From positions 1 through 64,000 of the forward strand of contig JAMJFZ010002549.1 in NCBI GenBank assembly GCA_026225945.1: a stretch of DNA of 64,000 nt, in the 5' to 3' direction. The position numbers were made by a program, and so were the translations under genes. The notes below the pieces were generated by a model. That model was given only the letters and a program-made list of their open reading frames with translations. It made no database searches and had not been told where the DNA came from. Within the stretch, counting starts at the first letter, position 1, and the number at the start of each line of letters is the position of its first letter. The DNA is from Cricetomys ansorgei (taxonomy: Eukaryota > Chordata > Mammalia > Rodentia > Nesomyidae). This document shows, in pieces, positions 10,585 to 21,961 of the stretch.

Positions 10585-11215
10585 AATGTTTCATTCTATT
10601 TTCTGTGCTCCATTCATCACCACTAACTACTCTCATGATGTTCTGTGATCATCATTTATCCATTTCCACACCTTTTCATTTCCCACATGCAGAAAATGTA
10701 CAGCCATTCAGCAGTAATATTCAGGTCCTGGCAACTACTAGTATGCAAATTGTCACTATGGATTTTATTTTCCTAAAGGTTTTTATATAAGTTGAGTTAT
10801 GTCTTATGCCTTAGCATTTATTTACTGGGTCCATTCATATCAGGTCATGAATCAGAACTTCATTCATTTGTATAGCTGAATAAAATTCCAATATAGCCAT
10901 ATATTTTCATTATTCATTCAGCTGTTGGCTTAGGTTATTTTCCCCCATCATTTATCTATGTGAATAACACTACCAAGAACATTGGCATCCAATTTTTTTT
11001 TTGTTTTGTTTTGTTTTGTTTTACTTCTTTGTTTTGGGTTTTCTGTTTAATTGGAATATTCTAAGAGTTGTGAAGTGGAATTCCATTGTATTTTTCATCT
11101 TCACAGTTACACTTTTATGAGCAGTAAAATATAAGCTGATTAATTTATAGTTCTAGTAGTCTTTCACTGTATCTTTATTGTAATGTGAGACTGGCATGGT
11201 TTATATTTTCTCCTA
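10585..11215 (-). mobile_element. Old L1 (L1M-type) 3' portion, minus strand
   Basis: Reverse-oriented L1 landmarks in order: AGTATGCAAATTGTCACTAT, TTTATATAAGTTGAGTTATG, TTCATTTGTATAGCTGAATA, AAATTCCAATATAGCCATAT, TCATTCAGCTGTTGG, TATGTGAATAACACTACCAA and GAACATTGGCATCC, then after a T-rich expansion GTGAAGTGGAATTCC. No frame survives. Confidence 0.75.
10988..11040. repeat. T-rich (TTTTG)n simple repeat
   Basis: T10 then about four TTTTG units within the old L1, interrupting it. Confidence 0.85.
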
Positions 11216-11457
11216 TCTGTTGCTCTTTTGTTTTGAATTAATAATCCTTAACGCATTTCCAAGACTCGGGAGTATGGTGGTGTCTGTCTCGCTCTCATCC
11301 ATCAGGGATAGATTGTCTTGCCAGAGAAGTCTTAATTTAAATAAGTCTCACACAGACTTCTGAAGACAGTGCTTCATGGCCTTTTAAAGTTCAGTTTTGC
11401 TCATGAAAAATATGATCTACATCATGAGAATATGATCAGATTTTAGATTTCTCCAAC

Positions 11458-11614
11458 TTTTTTATTTTGGGTTTTCAAGGCTGGGCTCTGTTGTAACTCT
11501 GGTTGTGCTGGAACTCACTCTGTAGACTGGGACGGCCTTGAACTCACAGAGATCTGCCTGATTCTGCTTCCCAAGTGCTTGGATTAAATGCATGAGTCAC
11601 CAGTACCCAGCTCG
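11458..11614 (-). mobile_element. B1 SINE, minus strand
   Basis: GGAACTCACTCTGTAGACTG, GGCCTTGAACTCACAGAGAT, CTGCCTGATTCTGCTTCCCA and AGTGCTTGGATTAAATGCAT are the reverse complement of a 7SL-derived B1 from tail to head. Nearly full length, moderately diverged. Confidence 0.9.
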
Positions 11615-11708
11615 TTTTTTATAAAGAGAAATACAAAAAAAAAGCTTTGTTTATAACTTGAGACTTTCAAAAAGGCTTATTCCTAGTATATACTTTTGAG
11701 AGGTTTTT

Positions 11709-11710
<2 letters not shown>

Positions 11711-11745
<35 letters not shown>
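11711..11745. repeat. T35 homopolymer
   Basis: A pure run of 35 T bases. On the minus strand it would be a poly(A) tail of something lying to its right, but no retroposon was recognised there. Confidence 0.9.
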
Positions 11746-11749
<4 letters not shown>

Positions 11750-13235
11750 CATGTTCCTATTTAACATCTTGCGTATTTTTCAATATACTGGTATATTTTC
11801 TATCTTAACTCTGGGAAACTTTTTGCATTCTTGAAAATAGAGAAAGAGGTCTGAACATATATTCATAGGTTTAAGAGAGAACTGTAGAGAAGAAATGCAA
11901 AGAGAATTTAAAAAAGAGGCTCTGGTTAGCTATTAAAGTCTATATCCATATATGTAAAGTTAATAATGAAAGTTGCAAACCAACTTTTAGGGACAGAATT
12001 ACCCAGGAGCATTGGCTTTGGGGACACACTTCCACCTAATGTTCTCTTAGCTATTGTGTAAACACATTGGAAGACAAGAGTAAATTCTTGGAAGAATGCA
12101 TAGAGGGTTCAGCACTGCTTTAAACCAGAGAAATGAGAGAAATAAAACATGGCATGAGAAAGAAACGGAGGGCAAAGGGAAGGCCTAAACTTAGAAATGA
12201 AGGAAGTTCTACCAGCCCTAAAGCAGATAATCCCATCACTGCTAAATGAAGATCCATGCTGCCTGCCCTTGTAACTAAGGGCACATCTGTATTAATACCT
12301 TCTGCTTTAAACCCATGGTTTATATACAGCCTACAAATCTAGGCAAAATAAAAATATGGAAAGAAGATACATGAGACAGGCTGGTTTCAGAGGTGACATC
12401 CAGACACACAGGCTACCAATTGAAAATGTTATCTGCCTTCAGTCACTTGTTAAAAACTCACAAGAGATCAAAGGAGGCCTGTGGGCAAGTATATCTGATT
12501 TTTACCACATAATAACAACCATCATGCTTATTTTCATTTTACTCTTTCTTTTGCATACACATGTTTTTTGTACATATGCATCTGTAATAAATGTGTGTGT
12601 GTGTGTATTATATGTATACATATGTGCGTGCTAAAAGTTCCTCAGAAGTACCTCAACAACATCACTCTTTTCAACATGTTTTCTTACTCTCTGTGACAAG
12701 AAAATGATTGACAATTAAGTTTTTCATTGGTAAAAATAAATAATAACATTCAAGATGGATAGTATCCGTAAATTAAGTTCTCAGCTATGGGATTCAACAA
12801 GCTCTCAGCCTCTGTGTCTTGAGGGCAAAGAAACCAAGTCATCTTCTGGGTTCTTTCAAACTTGACAGGACTTTCTGGAATGTGTCCCGCAGATGAGAAC
12901 CGTATCAGTTACCAGGTAGCTGGTCGGTGCTTATGTCTTTATATTTTACGTTTTCAGTCTTTCTTTACAGCAGCTGTGTGTCACCTTGAACAGCCTCTCT
13001 CACGCTGGAACAGTGAGAATGCACTGGAGCACTCTGACTTTTCCCTATTGAGCCAGCCTGGGGGTAACCGTAGGGTTTATATTCAGATGAAAAGCAATGA
13101 CAAGGGGTGTTTTCTCTGTGTTCAGAAACAAACGTGAAATCCAGTGACTGGAGGCATCACCATCTTCTAGATTATGCCAGCACTCAGAGATTCCCCTGCA
13201 CCTTCAGATACTTAAAAAGATTTGATCATTTGGTT
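11746..13235. other. Non-repetitive, non-coding stretch
   Basis: About 1.5 kb with no recognised repeat other than a small TG run near 12592-12607. The 91-codon frame at 12862-13137 and the 92-codon frame at 12356-12634 show no known domain, signal or codon pattern that would support a gene. Confidence 0.4.
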
Positions 13236-13239
13236 TAGT

Positions 13240-13339
13240 GCTTTCGTTTTGTTTTATTGTTGTTTCTCTCTAGATGGTTGGTTGGACTTTTGGGTGTTTT
13301 TTTGTTTGTTTGTTTCTTCTTTTTTTTTTTTTTTTTTAG
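13240..13339. repeat. T-rich low-complexity tract
   Basis: TTTTG, TTTG and T18 runs in succession. Probably an expanded retroposon tail in reverse orientation. Confidence 0.7.
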
Positions 13340-13389
13340 TCACTGGTGTTACATTTAAATTATGTTTAAACTATTATGTTTAAATTTGG

Positions 13390-13577
13390 TTACATTTAAA
13401 TTATGTGTACATGTACACACATGTTCGCATACATGCCATGGCACACATGTGGTTGTCAGAGGACAACCTATGGGAATCAATTCTCTTCCTCCACCACCTG
13501 AGTCCTGGGACTCACTTTCAGGTAGTAGGGCTTGGTGGCATGTATCCTTCCCACTGAGCCAGCTACTGGGCCTGTGT
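13390..13577 (-). mobile_element. B3 SINE, minus strand
   Basis: GTCAGAGGACAACCTATGGG, CAATTCTCTTCCTCCACCAC, CCTGGGACTCACTTTCAGG, TAGGGCTTGGTGGCATG and TTCCCACTGAGCCAGC match a B3 read from its TG tail to its head. It is about full length. Confidence 0.85.
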
Positions 13578-13699
13578 TTGGTGTTTCAAATGTTTTGGAA
13601 GAAGGTTGATAGGACATGCACTGTCCACATTGAAGACGCATTTCTAATGCAATTACATTGTGAAACGTTTAAACTTGTGCTTAGAAGGGTGTTATAACC

Positions 13700-15520
13700 A
13701 ATACATACAAATGATCATTTCAAAGTGTTTGGAGGTAGGAATAAAGAAACAAAATATAAGACTTTCTCTGAAACCCATATCCAGATAATCCAATAATAAA
13801 AATAACGGGGCTGACATATGTCCTATGAGCTAGCACATCACAGTCAGCATCCAGCATGCAGAGAACATGACAGTCAACATCTATCCTGTTTTGTCTGAAT
13901 GCCTCAGGGTAGGAAGGAGGTCTAACAGATATTACCTGATCACAGTCAGAAAGCCATGAGAAGTGAGTCTTATGAAGTACTTTGATTAATTTAAAAAAAA
14001 AAAAAAAAGATTTTGATTTCTGAAGGGAAATTAATTAAGCCTGTATGGAAGAATAAGATATCATTTATCTCATCCATAGAACACAGTTTCTTCCATCTCA
14101 GGTAGTGCTCCATTATAAAAGGTTATAGACTAAAAGGTCAGATGAATGACGCCTGATGTTCCCTGCTTAAAAGACTTCAATGCAATGAGCAGGAAGGTCT
14201 CTGGAGGCAGACGTCAGGTTGAAAAATCAGAGCCTCCAGGTATAAATGACTGAAAATCTTGATGTGGCATTAATTTGACCAAGTAACAGTGACATTTGAA
14301 TGGGTTTTTTTAATGTATTTCCACAGCTTGTTTCCCTCTTGAAACATGATTTAAATGCATATTTTGTTTTATTTTAGAAAACTCACAATCCATTAGTATC
14401 AAACTAAAATTAGGGGGTCCTGAGCCCCCCTATAACTAGTTCGTCATTATAACTAGTTTCTCATTCATTCATTGGGTTATGTCTTTCAATCCCAAATGGA
14501 ATCCTGTGACATTTAGGACACAGTTTCATGCTCAGGAATCATTTAATATGTTCATTTCCAATAAAGTTAGACATTGGCAGACTTTGTTTTTGGAAAGTTT
14601 ATACCTCAATAACTTAAAAAAATAGTCACTATTAAGAATAGAATATATAGAAGGCCTTAATACTAAGTTGTGTTTCCAATGTAGATGTTCAATGCGATTT
14701 ATAGTAGAACCCTATATCATTTTCCTTATGGTAAATTAAAGTTTAAGATATTTAATGTTATAAAATCAGAAACATTGGTAGATTATTAGTCAATTTATTT
14801 TCTTTAGATAATATTTCAGATTTTCAGAGATTTCTGAAGTACATAGTAGACAAACTTGGAAAGGGAAATAAACTTTGGTTTGCTGAAGAATTCCAGAACA
14901 CAATTATATCTACTGCTAAGAAGAGACTACAAACAGTGTAAACATAAATATTAAGGAGTATTATAGATAAAATTTAGGTAATATACATATTACCAGATGG
15001 TTATGGGAAAAAAATTATGAACTGATAAAATTTGAAGATCATAGCTTCTCAGACATAAAATAAAATTTTATTTTAGATTTGAAAAAGCATTCTTTGTTAA
15101 TGAATCCATGGGGAGAGTCTCGGAGGTAGAGACTTGGCTGTCCTTGGATTGTTGTTGAAAACTTGCCTTGTATGGACAACTACAAGCTGCATGGTTCTAA
15201 GATGAGTAAGTGAGGTCCTGTCTTTTCTATATCAGGTGTACCTCAAATCTATCTTGTTCTTGGTACTTTGCATCAATCAGATCAACCAACGTGTTCTCAA
15301 AATAGTCCTACCATAGTTAAAATAAATAAAGCAGTATAGGAAAGTTGATTAAAGAAATGGGCTCTATTGTGTCAATTAATCCAGTAATTTTTAAATACAT
15401 TTCTCTCTATGTGCTGAAATTTTTGACTTAAAGGGGTTTAACTTGAAAGAAATATATCTAAAAGTTGGAACATTTCTCTGATCATAAATAAGTGAGCTTG
15501 GGTCATATGCACTTGTATTT
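13700..15520. other. AT-rich non-coding stretch
   Basis: About 1.8 kb with no repeat I can name, apart from an A16 run at 13993-14008. Two small local structures are present: a GGGGGTCCTGAGCCCCCC hairpin at 14412-14429, and a near-direct repeat of TATAACTAGTT at 14430 and 14447. No gene signal was found. Confidence 0.45.
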
Positions 15521-15524
15521 TTCT

Positions 15525-15960
15525 GTATTAGTTTACTTTTCTCCTTGATATGACAAAACATTTGACAGAAATAGCCTAGAAGAGGAAATATTTATTTGCA
15601 CTCACCATTTCAGAGGGATTTCCCTAGGATTGACTTATCCCTTGGACTAGAGCAGTGCACCCTAGCAGGAAGAGCACGTTGTAAGTAGACTCCCTGTAGA
15701 TAGGAAGGACAGAAAGATTACAGGAAGCGAATAGGGCAAGTTGCCACTCCAAAGACTCATCCCAACAACATACTTCCCCCAACTAGCCCTGTACCCCAGT
15801 CTTCTCCACCACCCAGTAATGCCAGCAGATTATGATTTAATATACTGATTAAATCAGAGACCCCAGGATCTTTGTGAGAACTGAAAGCGTCCAGGAAGCA
15901 ATCAGAACAGAATACCACCACAAGAGGCTGTGGGAGAAACAAAGAATATTCAAACCACAA
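15525..15960 (-). mobile_element. MaLR-type LTR relic, minus strand
   Basis: GTATTAGTTTACTTTTCTCC, GATATGACAAAACATTTGAC and AGGAAATATTTATTTGCACT form the reversed 3' part of a MaLR LTR, and AACATACTTCCCCCAACTAG and ACTGATTAAATCAGAG follow as in MST/MT-type LTRs. The far end is diffuse. Confidence 0.55.
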
Positions 15961-15964
15961 TGGT

Positions 15965-16570
15965 ATCTGATTTGTGAAGTAGCCCTCGGGACTGCCTGGC
16001 TTTGTCTCATTATGTTAACCGCTCCCTGGGCAAACGTTTTGGACATAGAAATTAGAGGAGTCAGTTGATGTTATTAAAGCAAAATTGAAAATGTATCTCC
16101 AAGACCTTTGGAATGAGCATCTGAGGAAAGAAGAGTAAGCAAATAAGCTACGAGGCTGGCTTCACGATGCATATATTTCTTTGTGGTGAACAAGATCCAA
16201 ACCATGTGCAAGCTAACAGATAAAGAGGGAAGAATTCAAAGTGGGCTTGTCAGTTGCTACATTGTTCACATAGATGGTGAAGGCGATGACAGTGAAGAAT
16301 CAGTGAAACAGCAATAACTGGGAAAAACATCAAAGGAGAAAAGAAATACACAGGGAGAAATAAAAGAGCAATATCCCTTAAAGTTGTGAGACCATACCTG
16401 GGGGTCTCACGAATACCCTTAAGATTCCAGGCATCCCATGCAATCTCCTATACTCACACTTTCCTTTCTATTTCTCATTCTGGACATTTGTTATGCCTTC
16501 TAATACAGTTACCACACAGCCTGCTCATCCGTCTTTTAATATCTTGTCATTTAATAATCTTTCTTAGAAC
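15965..16570. other. Non-coding stretch with an 8-bp hairpin
   Basis: No repeat family recognised. GTGAGACC at 16386-16393 and GGTCTCAC at 16403-16410 form a perfect 8-bp inverted repeat with a 9-base loop. No T-run or promoter context gives it a role. Confidence 0.45.
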
Positions 16571-16576
16571 ATTTCT

Positions 16577-17105
16577 GGATTTTAAAATAACATTTTATTA
16601 GTTCTTTGAGAATTCACACAATGCATTAGTCCACAGTGTCCCCTCTCCCTACCACTCTCACTTCTGCCCACTCTGCCTTCTCATTCCTACACACACAGCT
16701 TTGAGGTTTTTGTCCAGTCCAGTTGGTCTTGCTCTACTACTCCTGAGAGTAGGGACCTGCCCAGGAGTGTGGCCAATAGGACAGAGGTCACGCTATCTAT
16801 GAATGTTGATTCTCCCTCTCCCAGCAACTATCAAATGTCAATAGGCCCTCATCTAATGGAGGGACTTTTGGCCAACACCCCTCCCATGATGAAATCTGTC
16901 TGGATTGAGCTTACACAGCTCTCATGCATGCAGTCGCAACCACTGTGAACTCACGTGTGCAACTCCCCTGTTGTGTTCAAAACATCTATTTGCTTGAAGT
17001 TATTCACCATCTCTAAGTCCATGAAGTTTCCTGAGTCTCGGGGGGGAGGGGTGTAGTATGTATGTCCACTTAAGGATGAGCATTCCGTAGTTTCAACTTT
17101 TTTTA
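16577..17105 (-). mobile_element. Rodent L1 (Lx-type) 3' UTR, minus strand
   Basis: TTTTATTAGTTCTTTGAGAA at the left is the reversed last part of a murine L1 3' UTR. CTCCCTCTCCCAGCAACTAT, ATGTCAATAGGCCCTCATCT, GTGAACTCACGTGTGCAACT and TCTCGGGGGGAGGGGTGTAG follow in the expected order. No ORF2 sequence is included. Truncated 5' end, as is usual. Confidence 0.75.
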
Positions 17106-17289
17106 CCCAGTATTATGATTCGTTGATTTTTCTGATAATTTGCATATGGAATATCTCCCCAAATGCTCAAATGTTACAAACACTTTGTCATTCATTAGCA
17201 CTAATAAGAGGTAGAGGGGTCTTAAACAAGTGGGTCCTATTGTAAAAAAGCTAAGTCACTGGAACACTCTCTTGAAGACTCCTACCCCT

Positions 17290-17512
17290 ACTTACTTTTT
17301 TCTTCCAGATGCTACGAGGTGGGCATTGTTATTCCACACATTTTCCTTGCCATGATGATCTGTCTCAACCAAGGCCCACAGCAACGGGTTAGTGACCACA
17401 GACCCAAATGTCTGCTCTCACAATCAAACTACAAGAAAAATTCCTCTTCCTAAGTGTCTTATTTCAGTCATTTTGTTACTATGACATAAATAAAGCTCAC
17501 TTCCCAAATATA
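17290..17512 (+). mobile_element. MaLR-like LTR 3' part, plus strand
   Basis: CTTGCCATGATGATCTGTCT, a CAAACTACAAG block, then CTAAGTGTCTTATTTCAGTC and ACTATGACATAAATAAAGCT match the order at the 3' end of MaLR-like LTRs. The AATAAA signal is retained in ATAAATAAAGC near 17487. Confidence 0.45.
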
Positions 17513-17514
17513 AA

Positions 17515-18030
17515 TGATACCAACTTAAAATAAAAATGATTTAGAAGGTTTAATGCTTCAATTTTGTGTATATTCATGAGAACTTTTAAGTTATGTTTCT
17601 GTCAACATGTGGTGCTTTTAAACAGATGGACCAATAAATGTTAAAATTAAAAGCTATCAAACAAATTGTATAAAGTTTTCTAAATAAATCTCTGAGATCT
17701 TAAAATAATAAAGGTTTTAGATTATTTATAAGTTGGCATTTCTGAAGGTATTAACATAGCAACAATATCAATACCAAGGCTTTTAGGGCACTCTGTATTA
17801 AACTTTCTAGGCTGTAAATTTTTACAATTATTTGCTTATTATTGTGTTTCACACAATAAATTATGAGTACCTTGAAACTGGATCCTGAATGGTGATTAAA
17901 CTTTTCTAAGATAAACAATAAACTTATTGTTATCTGGGTCATCATGAGACCCAGAAAACAAGTATAATTAAGTATTTTGCTTATAAATAAAAAAAAATAA
18001 ATGTAGAGAAGAAAAATATATTCTTATAAT
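17515..18030. other. AT-rich non-coding stretch
   Basis: No repeat family, gene or structural signal recognised in this strongly AT-rich interval. Confidence 0.5.
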
Positions 18031-18031
18031 A

Positions 18032-18200
18032 GATAGCTATCAGATAGATAATTAATATATAGGTAACTGGTAGATAATAGAGATTATAGATGTTAGACAG
18101 ACACACAGACAGATGATAGATAGATGATAGATAGATAGATAGATGATAGAAAGATAGATGATAGATGATAGATAGATAGATTGATAGATGATAGATAGAT

Positions 18201-18233
<33 letters not shown>

Positions 18234-18240
18234 GGATAGA
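18032..18240. repeat. (GATA)n microsatellite with ATGATA interruptions
   Basis: GATA tetramers with regular GATGATA interruptions; purest at 18160-18233, diffuse towards the left. The minus-strand frames give Tyr-Leu-Ser-Ile repeats and are not genes. Confidence 0.93.
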
Positions 18241-18244
18241 GATG

Positions 18245-18988
18245 CGCATTGAATTGCTCTTGTTTATTTGAAAAGCGATAAACCTGACTTTTCACATAAG
18301 TGCCTTGAATCACAGTTATTTATAGGTCAATCCAAAATGACAAAGAATAAAAAAGACCTCTGAAATGCAGTGTTCTTGTACAATCTTCGTGATCTCAACA
18401 TTTTCAACATAAAATAAAATCAATTCTTGAAAATGAGAATTCGCCATTGTCTCTGATTCCCCCTTTCTCTTTATGTCAGGTACATGGGGCTCAGGACCTG
18501 AACTACGATTTTGATGTCATGTGAGTGTGACTTCCTCATTCCTCTAGTCATTTTCCCATAAACCAGCATTTCCTTTTCATCTCCTTTGTGCATTACGGAT
18601 CCTATGAGACAATGTAGCATAGTTTTTCAAAGTTCAGGATTAAAATGACAACACATAACACATTTGCATTCACAAGAAGACTATTCTCTTAATAAAGCTA
18701 AGTCTTAGTGGCAGTGATTCTTCCTCCAAGTGCTGGAGATGCCAGTGAAAACAAGTGATTGATGGAGCTCATCTCTCACAAAATGCAAGTACTAACAGAA
18801 CTAAGTGATACACAATCCAAGGTAAATGGAGTAATGGAAACATCTGTGCTGTAGAATATTGTGATTACAGTTTAAAATAATATCTGCATCATTTAAAATT
18901 CAAGAGACTGAGTAAAAGCATCCAGATTATATGAATTCATTTTTACAACAAAAGTGAATACAGTTATATTAATTTAAAAGATTGTTGA
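18245..18988. other. Non-repetitive, non-coding stretch
   Basis: No recognised repeat or frame. Moderately complex sequence. Confidence 0.45.
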
Positions 18989-19415
18989 GTGAGTGTCTTA
19001 GTTAGGGCTAATGGTGCTATGATGGAACGCCACAATTAAAATCAAGTTAGGGAGGAAAGGGCTTATTTGGCTCACACCTCCACATTGTAGTCCATCACTG
19101 AATGAAGTCAGGACAGGAACTCAAGCTGGGCTGGAATTTGCAGGCAGAAGCTGATGTAGAACCCATTGAGGGATGTTGTATACCAGCCTGCTTCCGACTT
19201 GCTCAGCCTGCTTTCTTATACAACCCCTGACCACTGTCCCAGAGATGGCCCTACCCACATGTACTGGGTCCACCCCGTCAATCACTAATTAAGAAACTGC
19301 CCTGCAGGCTTGCCTACACCCTGATCTTACGGAGGCATTTTCTTAATAGATGTTCCCTCCTTTCAGATTACTTTGGCTTGTGTCAAGTTGACATAAAACT
19401 ATCCATCATGGTGAG
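18989..19415 (-). mobile_element. MaLR-type solo LTR with 5-bp target-site duplication
   Basis: The body (18994-19410) is a well-preserved rodent MaLR-type LTR in reverse: TGTCTTAGTTAGGGCTAATG, GAAGTCAGGACAGGAACTCA, GCTCAGCCTGCTTTCTTATA, CAATCACTAATTAAGAAACT, TTGTGTCAAGTTGACATAAA. GTGAG flanks it on the left (18989-18993) and right (19411-19415), the 5-bp duplication expected of ERVL-MaLR insertions. No internal region, so it is a solo LTR. Confidence 0.85.
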
Positions 19416-19697
19416 ATAATACACTGGAGAGATGAAATAAGGCATAAAGAGACACCCATGATTACATTACCTTAAAACTGTGTTATTACGGAGATGATTT
19501 CTATTGTAAAGAAATGTTCAAATTATGGAGCTTATCAGCACATGCTTTGAATGGAATGTTTATACTATTTCTTATTTATTTTAATTCATACTTAATCACA
19601 CAGTGTACATGCATCAGTACACATGTCTAATATATAATGACTGTAACAGTGAACATGGCTGACATAGCCGTCATTTCATTTACAATTTCTTTGTGTT

Positions 19698-20033
19698 TGG
19701 AATCGTAATAGTTTTCTGTTGTTAAGATAAAATACCATGGCAGAGGCAACTCTTAGAAGGAAAGTTTTATTTTGACTCACTGTTCCAGAAAGAGGGTCCA
19801 CCACGGTGGTAGAATTATGGCAACAGGCTGCTGAAGCAGAGTTGAGCATTTCCACCTTTAACCTCAAACAGGAAGCAGAGAGGAAACTAGAAATGGGGCA
19901 AGGCTATCAATTCTCAAAGTCCACGCCTAGCGATTCCTTCAGCAATGCTGAACCTCCCTATCACCTCCCAAACAGAGCCAACAATTAGGGAACAACCTGA
20001 GCCTACAGGAGGTTCTAATTCAAACCACAAACA
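19698..20033 (-). mobile_element. Second MaLR-type LTR, minus strand
   Basis: GTTAAGATAAAATACCATGG, AGGCAACTCTTAGAAGGAAA, GCAACAGGCTGCTGAAGCAG, AAACAGGAAGCAGAGAGGAA and TTCAAACCACAAACA follow a different rodent MaLR consensus, also reversed. Diverged by many substitutions. No matching duplication could be fixed. Confidence 0.7.
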
Positions 20034-20039
20034 TTTAGG

Positions 20040-21145
20040 AACGTTCTAGATTCTTTCTATCATCAAAATACAAAGTTAGTTGTCACCCACAGTCATTTTC
20101 AGGTCACAGAGCACGTTAGGGATTATTGCCCGTCTTTAACTGCATGCCTGTTTCCTTCAGCATCCTTTCTATTCAGCCTTCTGCTACAAATCTTCTTAGC
20201 TGCTATTCCACATTGTCTCTATAAATCAACATTTTTTCAGCTTTAATATATAAATAAAGATATACAGTATCTGAAGGACATGATTTTGATGTTCAACTTC
20301 TTATCCATAAATTCCCTTCATACCATGGCGTGGTAAGAAGCTGAGATAGTTCCCTCCATTGGCACGCTAACTGTTACGGTTGACTAAAAGATAACCTTTC
20401 AAGTGGAAAAATAGCAATAAATTACTAAATTAATAGCAGATAAAAAGCAAAACTAAAATGGAGACACATCAGTCATGTTCATGAAAAGTCTCCTTCTGTG
20501 TTAAGAAAATATTGCACGACACTTTATTCAATGAACACCGAAACTGCACATTTTGAGTTCATTCTGTTTGGTCTGTTTTGGAGTGGGTTCCTGTTTCAAG
20601 ACATTTCTGAGGCAGCGATAGCTATGCAATTTGATTGCATAAAATCTTATCTGAAACTGAAAACTCCCAGCTCAGAAGTTTATGGAACCTGAACAAAACC
20701 AAGGCAGTTTTCTTTGCAGTGGAATCAGAAAGCTGTTAAGTTGCTTGTAAATCAGCAAATCTAAAGGAAAACCTTGGCAGATTTGTGGAAATAATCTTGA
20801 CATTCTTTGGGTATGCACAAACTGGGATGCTGTTTATTACCAAAAAGAAACATTCTAGTTCAAAATGACTTCTGTCTTCACTTTGAAATCCAGCTGGGGA
20901 AGAAATAAATGTAGATCTACTTGGAGTCATGCAATTTAATTTTCAGTAAGTGCTCACAACTTACCAGCAGGACACTGCTGAGGACCAGGAAAGCATTGCT
21001 GTGAACAGTTCTAAAACCTTAGTTGGTATTTATTGTAAGGGATGAGGGATAACATGGGCCTTACTGTTCAACTAAAATTAATCTGAATTTAATTGAAAAC
21101 TTTGGATTTACTCTTATACAATGACATAAGAATATTTATAGAATT
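20040..21145. other. Non-repetitive, complex stretch
   Basis: About 1.1 kb free of recognised repeats, with no frame above about 64 codons. If any part of this window is under purifying selection, such repeat-free complex DNA is a natural place to look, but the sequence alone does not show it. Confidence 0.4.
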
Positions 21146-21147
21146 TG

Positions 21148-21148
<1 letters not shown>

Positions 21149-21197
<49 letters not shown>
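21149..21197. repeat. (TG)24 microsatellite
   Basis: Uninterrupted TG run, followed by a degenerate TG-rich fringe to about 21250. Confidence 0.95.
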
Positions 21198-21199
<2 letters not shown>

Positions 21200-21200
<1 letters not shown>

Positions 21201-21540
21201 TATGTATGTGTGTATTTCTATGTCTGGTTGTGTGTATACTTTGTGTATGTTTGATGATGTTTCAGAGAATACTAGCATTAAGATGGTCTTGACATTGCAT
21301 GTACACTATTTCCTATTGAAAGACACCCTCGTTACTAGAGTATGATTTACCTCTACAACATGCACTGGCTTCCCAGAGTAGTATCCAGAATGGTAAATAC
21401 ATATTAGTCTGAATCTGCTTAGACCATTTGAGAAGACATCAGTCAAAATAGGCAAGAGAACTCTACATTGGAGCCAAAATTTTGTATGGCTATTTGTGAA
21501 AGCCAACATCAGAAAGTGTGGGAAGGGTAATTTTAACCAA
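21200..21540. other. Non-coding stretch, nothing recognised
   Basis: Sequence between a TG run and the start of an L1. No repeat or gene recognised. Confidence 0.45.
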
Positions 21541-21544
21541 AAGT

Positions 21545-21917
21545 TTTCATATGTTTATTTTTCTTTTGGTCTATTAAGACAAGTCTTACTTTGTAAGCCA
21601 AAGTAAGTTTTCTTATAAAACATGTCCTGATTATTTTCCCCTCCCTCTACTTCTCCCCCATCTTCCCTCCCCTCCAGATATATTCCCTTTCTGTCTCTCA
21701 TTCGAAATGAACAAGCTCTAAGAGGTAACAATTATACACAATAAAATAAAATATAATAAGACAAAAACATCACATTAAAGCTGGACAAAGCAAACTAACG
21801 TAAGAAAAAGAGCTCCAAGGGAAGACATAAAAATCAGAGACCTATTCATTTACAAACTCAGGAGTACCATAAACATTTCAAAACTTAAAGATATAATATA
21901 TATATGTATATATATAT

Positions 21918-21961
<44 letters not shown>

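Noticed and set aside
12862..13137. 91-codon frame in complex sequence
   Set aside because: No family, no conserved motif, and no splice sites that would make an exon.
14412..14429. GGGGGTCCTGAGCCCCCC hairpin as a terminator
   Set aside because: No T-run follows and the context is eukaryotic non-coding DNA.
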